Source of the DNA: Osedax frankpressi
Taxonomy: Eukaryota > Annelida > Polychaeta > Sabellida > Siboglinidae
Assembly: GCA_964035775.1 (NCBI GenBank)
Contig: OZ038316.1
Location: 34,103,074 to 34,167,073, forward strand
Direction of reading: 5' to 3'
Length of the DNA: 64,000 bases
Position numbers and translations under genes: made by a program. The notes below the pieces were generated by a model, which was not told the DNA's origin, did no database searches, and saw only the letters and a list, made by a program, of their open reading frames with translations. How positions within the stretch are numbered: the stretch's first letter is position 1; each line of letters starts with the position of its first letter. Positions 58,785 to 64,000 of this stretch are shown piece after piece.

Positions 58785-59350
58785 ACCACATTCCCAGGGT
58801 AGCGCAGTCTGCCAACTCAGCAAGACAGTGGACATCGTCACCGTATTTGGTACCGCCTCCCAAACTAAACACGCCCCTCTCCCTAAACACGCCCATCTCT
58901 CTCTAAAACGCCCACTCTCCATAACCACGCCCTTGACCACATTCCCAGGGTAGCGCAGTCTGTCAACTCAGCAAGACAGTGGACAGCGTTACCGTATTTG
59001 GTACCGCCTCCCAAACTAAACACGCCCATCTCTCTCTAAAAACGCCCACTCTCCATAACCACGCCCTTGACCACATTCCCAGGGTAGCGCAGTCTGCCAA
59101 CTCAGCAAGACAGTGGATAGCGTCACCGTATTTGGTACCGCCTCCCAAACTAAACACGCCCATCTCTCTCTAAATACGCCCCCTCTCCATAACCACGCCC
59201 TTGACCACATTCCCAGGGTAGCGCAGTCTGTCAACTCAGCAAGACAGTGGACAGCGTTACCGTATTTGGTACAGCCTCCCAAACTAAACACGCCCATCTC
59301 TCTCTAAATACGCCCCCTCTCCATAACCACGCCCTTGACCACATTCCCAG
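58785..59350. repeat. Four tandem pseudo-copies of the VAT1 exon 5 acceptor and 5' half
   Basis: Copies begin (first base after CCCAG) at 58798, 58949, 59083 and 59217. The real exon is at 59351. Spacing is 151, 134, 134 and 134 bp. Each copy has ACCACATTCCCAG plus about 80 bp of exon 5, up to ...ACTAAACACGCC, then a 40-bp filler (CATCTCTCTCTAAATACGCC and a similar tail). No copy has its own donor. Because 134 is not a multiple of three, splicing to an upstream copy would shift the frame. The three-unit copy at 58949 would also meet stops. Confidence 0.93.
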
Positions 59351-59497
59351 GGTAGCGCAGTCTGTCAACTCAGCAAGACAGTGGACAGCGTTACCGTATT
59401 TGGTACAGCCTCCCAAACTAAACACGCCTCCATCAAAGGAACCCTGGACTACGTGTTCAACCACGATGCCGATTACACGCAAGAGATTAAGAAGTTG
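59351..59497 (+). CDS. VAT1-type gene, exon 5 (last exon in window)
   Basis: The acceptor GACCACATTCCCAG is followed by 49 codons: GSAVCQLSKTVDSVTVFGTA, then SQTKHASIKGTLDYVFNHDA and DYTQEIKKL, ending TTG|GTGAGA in phase 0. G-S-A-V-x-Q-L-x-x-T-V-x-x-V-T-V-F-G-T-A-S-x-x-K-H matches the VAT1 family closely and completes the NADPH-binding fold. Later exons (the D-P-L-G-G region and C terminus) are not in the window. Confidence 0.96.
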
Positions 59498-60035
59498 GTG
59501 AGAGTCGTCTTACTCGTAATCCTACGCTAATCTCTGCCGTCGTAATAGTATAGCAACGGTATTGGCAGTGCATGCATAATAGATAGGATATCGGATAGAA
59601 ATAGATAATATAGGTCAATTGAAATAGAATAGTGATAATTTGTGACATATTATATTATTAATCAGATACGATTTTTAAATTAATTTCAATTAGTGTATAA
59701 ATAATTTTTAAATCTTGACCCATTTATGAATAACTTACATAACTTATATAAATATCATGATTATGATAATAATATATAAAATAGTAGACCATATTTATAT
59801 TTTAATTCAGTGATTGATTGTGTGATTGGCAATGAATTAGATATAAATGAGATCAAATAAAACTCTAAAACAACACACCAATAATATCTACATTAATATT
59901 AACACAAATATTAATATTTGTGATAATATAAACACTAATATTAACTTTGATATCAACACTGATATCTACACTAATATTAAAACTAATATCAACACTAAAT
60001 TAACATTAAAACTAATATTAACATTAATATTAACA
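59498..60035. other. Start of VAT1 intron 5
   Basis: AT-rich intron. From about 59890 it passes gradually into degenerate 12-bp words (AATATTAACACA) that become the perfect array. Confidence 0.6.
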
Positions 60036-62890
60036 CAAATATTAATACTGATATTAATACTGATATTAATACTGATATTAATACTGATATTAATACTGAT
60101 ATTAATACTGATATTAATACTGATATTAATACTGATATTAATACTGATATTAATACTGATATTAATACTGATATTAATACTGATATTAATACTGATATTA
60201 ATACTGATATTAATACTGATATTAATACTGATATTAATACTGATATTAATACTGATATTAATACTGATATTAATACTGATATTAATACTGATATTAATAC
60301 TGATATTAATACTGATATTAATACTGATATTAATACTGATATTAATACTGATATTAATACTGATATTAATACTGATATTAATACTGATATTAATACTGAT
60401 ATTAATACTGATATTAATACTGATATTAATACTGATATTAATACTGATATTAATACTGATATTAATACTGATATTAATACTGATATTAATACTGATATTA
60501 ATACTGATATTAATACTGATATTAATACTGATATTAATACTGATATTAATACTGATATTAATACTGATATTAATACTGATATTAATACTGATATTAATAC
60601 TGATATTAATACTGATATTAATACTGATATTAATACTGATATTAATACTGATATTAATACTGATATTAATACTGATATTAATACTGATATTAATACTGAT
60701 ATTAATACTGATATTAATACTGATATTAATACTGATATTAATACTGATATTAATACTGATATTAATACTGATATTAATACTGATATTAATACTGATATTA
60801 ATACTGATATTAATACTGATATTAATACTGATATTAATACTGATATTAATACTGATATTAATACTGATATTAATACTGATATTAATACTGATATTAATAC
60901 TGATATTAATACTGATATTAATACTGATATTAATACTGATATTAATACTGATATTAATACTGATATTAATACTGATATTAATACTGATATTAATACTGAT
61001 ATTAATACTGATATTAATACTGATATTAATACTGATATTAATACTGATATTAATACTGATATTAATACTGATATTAATACTGATATTAATACTGATATTA
61101 ATACTGATATTAATACTGATATTAATACTGATATTAATACTGATATTAATACTGATATTAATACTGATATTAATACTGATATTAATACTGATATTAATAC
61201 TGATATTAATACTGATATTAATACTGATATTAATACTGATATTAATACTGATATTAATACTGATATTAATACTGATATTAATACTGATATTAATACTGAT
61301 ATTAATACTGATATTAATATTGATATTAATACTGATATTAATATTGATATTAATACTGGTATTAAACTGATATTAATACTGATATTAATACTGATATTAA
61401 TACTGATATTAATACTGATATTAACACTGATATTAATACTGATATTAATACAGATATTAACACAAATATTAATACTGATATTAATACTGATATTAATACT
61501 GATATTAATACTGATATTAATACTGATATTAATACTGATATTAATACTGATATTAATACTGATATTAATACTGATATTAATACTGATATTAATACTGATA
61601 TTAATACTGATATTAATACTGATATTAATACTGATATTAATACTGATATTAATACTGATATTAATACTGATATTAATACTGATATTAATACTGATATTAA
61701 TACTGATATTAATACTGATATTAATACTGATATTAATACTGATATTAATACTGATATTAATACTGATATTAATACTGATATTAATACTGATATTAATACT
61801 GATATTAATACTGATATTAATACTGATATTAATACTGATATTAATACTGATATTAATACTGATATTAATACTGATATTAATACTGATATTAATACTGATA
61901 TTAATACTGATATTAATACTGATATTAATACTGATATTAATACTGATATTAATACTGATATTAATACTGATATTAATACTGATATTAATACTGATATTAA
62001 TACTGATATTAATACTGATATTAATACTGATATTAATACTGATATTAATACTGATATTAATACTGATATTAATACTGATATTAATACTGATATTAATACT
62101 GATATTAATACTGATATTAATACTGATATTAATACTGATATTAATACTGATATTAATACTGATATTAATACTGATATTAATACTGATATTAATACTGATA
62201 TTAATACTGATATTAATACTGATATTAATACTGATATTAATACTGCTATTAATACTGATATTAATACTGGTATTAAACTGATATTAATACTGATATTAAT
62301 ACTGATATTAATACTGATATTAATACTGATATTAATACTGCTATTAATACTGATATTAATACTGGTATTAAACTGATATTAATACTGATATTAATACTGA
62401 TATTAATACTGATATTAATACTGATATTAATACTGATATTAATACTGATATTAACACTGATATTAATACTGACATATTAATACTGATATTAATACTGACA
62501 TTAATACTGACATTAATACTGATATTAATACTGACATTAATACTGATATTAATACTGATATTAATACTGATATTAATACTGATATTAACACTGATATTAA
62601 CACTGATATTAATACTGATATTAACACTGATATTAATACTGATATTAATACTGATATTAACACTGATATTAACACTGATATTAATACTGACATTAATACT
62701 GATATTAATACTGATATTAATACTGATATTAATACTGATATTAATACTGATATTAATACTGATATTAATACTGATATTAATACCGATATTAATACTGATA
62801 TTAATACTGATATTAATACCGATATTAATACCGATATTAATACCGATATTAATACCGATATTAATACTGATATTAATACTGATATTAACA
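60036..62890. repeat. 2.85 kb almost perfect 12-bp array (GATATTAATACT)
   Basis: About 237 copies. From about 60046 to 61310 and 61460 to 62240 I see no variation. The edges carry TTAACA, TACCGA and GACATT variants, and the block ACTGGTATTAAACTGATATT recurs at about 61356, 62266 and 62361. The Ile-Leu plus frame (59847-61370) and the Ile-Ser-Val-Leu minus frame (62463-62894) result from the 12-bp period. Confidence 0.97.
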
Positions 62891-63645
62891 ACAAAATCTA
62901 CTTCCTAATGAAATTAACAAATAGTACTAAGATTCTTATATCATAAAAGTGATATATATATATAGAGTTATTTATATATCATAATAGAAAAATATTAATA
63001 ATTAACACTTTGGTCAGAATGTGGTACATTTTATTAATGATATTAATGAATTGATTAATAAATCTTTTGTTATTACCACAAATATATATAATTCAGCTTC
63101 ATTATAGATTTCAATTGTTCTAGATTTAGAACGCAGAGAAGATAAAATAGAATATAGAATACAGACTATATTTCCAGACTACTATATAATATTATTTACA
63201 ATCAATAAAAATAAGCTGATTCATCAGGCAAATATATACTATGCGGTTTATTTACATTATTGATTCTCTGTAGAGAAAGTGCACTCATATATGTTAAGAC
63301 AATGTATACAATGTACTAATTAACCAAAGCCAATTCTTTATGGATACATTCTAATAAGATGATATCGCATATTTTCGTATTTAAATAAGATCTATTTATA
63401 AAATCTAAGATCAATTTATATATTTAATACAATTAATATAGTTAATATAGCTAATATAATGTATTACATTATATTTTATTATATTATAAAATCATAACTT
63501 ATGTAACTTTATTATATAATTATATAACTATGATTATATAACTATCAGTAAGAAATTTTATCAGAATATTGTTTACTATCCCAAATAATAATCCAGAGTA
63601 ATTTATGAAGCTAAATAATTTTGATATATTATGTAATATAAAATA
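62891..63645. other. AT-rich intron DNA, nothing seen
   Basis: No further VAT1 exon or recognisable element. Confidence 0.5.
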
Positions 63646-63654
63646 TTACAATAA

Positions 63655-63800
63655 CCCACGAAACCATCCAGGACATTAGAGTATTTATGTTATATAATAA
63701 AAGTAACAATATATTTGATTTGTATTTAAAATGTATTATATTTATAATTCATTTATAATAATTGTATAAGAATTTAAAATAATTACATCATCTGGTTACT
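63655..63800 (+). mobile_element. MITE-like element, copy C
   Basis: The left end is CCACGAAACCATCCAGGACA and the right end AATTACATCATCTGGTTACT. The interior is similar to copies at 12215 and 21079. The right terminal repeat is degraded. A further partial right end (AATTTATAATAGTTATATCATC) lies at about 63950-63972. Confidence 0.55.
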
Positions 63801-64000
63801 ATAAAAATATGATATCACAGTATTTGCTGGATATCCTTTGAAGTTAATTATATATATATATAGAAATTACACATTAGAATTAGTCATCCCATTAAGTTTT
63901 TTCTATATTTTAATTATATATGCTTATATTTATTTTAAATAATTATATAATAATTTATAATAGTTATATCATCAATCTTATGTAGGCAGTATGTAAATAT

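Noticed and set aside
58668-59482. Minus-strand frames of 66-93 codons over the VAT1 exon 5 copies
   Set aside because: They are antisense of the duplicated exon piece. Plus-strand homology to VAT1 explains the sequence.
59847-61370. 507-codon open frame of alternating Ile and Leu
   Set aside because: It is the 12-bp array read in frame. The period is a multiple of three, so no stop can arise. It also lies within a VAT1 intron.
1-64000. Virus-like or LTR elements
   Set aside because: I found no long terminal repeat pair, capsid, envelope, integrase or protease motif. The only reverse transcriptase trace is the LINE relic.

Overview
The window looks like AT-rich nuclear DNA of an invertebrate animal. 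Short exons with GT/AG borders sit in long introns, one gene is a clear VAT1-family member (a metazoan branch of the quinone oxidoreductases), and there is a decayed LINE and a small MITE family. I cannot name the species. I saw no operon, phage, CRISPR array, rRNA, intact tRNA or telomere repeat. By eye, roughly 40% of the sequence is tandem repeat, in about 40 arrays. Nearly every array has its own unit (9, 10, 12, 14, 15, 20, 23, 27, 31, 40 or 63 bp) and many have higher-order structure. Most long open frames here are only these arrays read through.

Layout. 1-8.8 kb: five arrays, then AT-rich DNA. 9.0-16.8 kb, plus strand: exons of an unrecognised, possibly ARM-like protein, then a well-supported BTB-BACK gene. 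The two sets may be one gene, because splice phases permit joining them. 18.6-22.5 kb, minus strand, convergent with the first: the 3' half of an unrecognised gene. Its introns hold a 1.2 kb GA/CT array and a 23-bp minisatellite. 22.6-37 kb: AT-rich intergenic DNA with a two-exon Myb/SANT-like gene (28.7-29.3 kb, minus), an isolated coding-looking exon (27.4-27.6 kb, minus), a long palindrome, a tRNA-like relic, and CA and 15-bp arrays. 37.4-59.5 kb, plus strand: a CpG-rich promoter and the first five exons of a VAT1-type gene, the rest lying beyond the window. Intron 1 is about 17 kb. It is filled with arrays (including 7.4 kb of a 9-bp unit), a LINE relic and two GC-richer islands that look regulatory. 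After exon 5 comes a 2.85 kb, almost perfect 12-bp array.

The most interesting pattern is the link between arrays and splice sites. In several genes the tandem duplications contain the exon edge itself: the exon 5 acceptor of VAT1 is present five times, the exon 1 donor of VAT1 about three times, and a donor of the minus-strand gene three times. Other arrays run right up to an acceptor or start just after a donor. One array repeats a consensus-like donor (GGTAAGG) dozens of times between two VAT1 exons. I read this as minisatellites born at exon edges by local duplication and then spreading into the introns.

All exon models here come from reading by eye (open frame, GT/AG borders, phase agreement, composition, family resemblance). 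No transcript or database was consulted.
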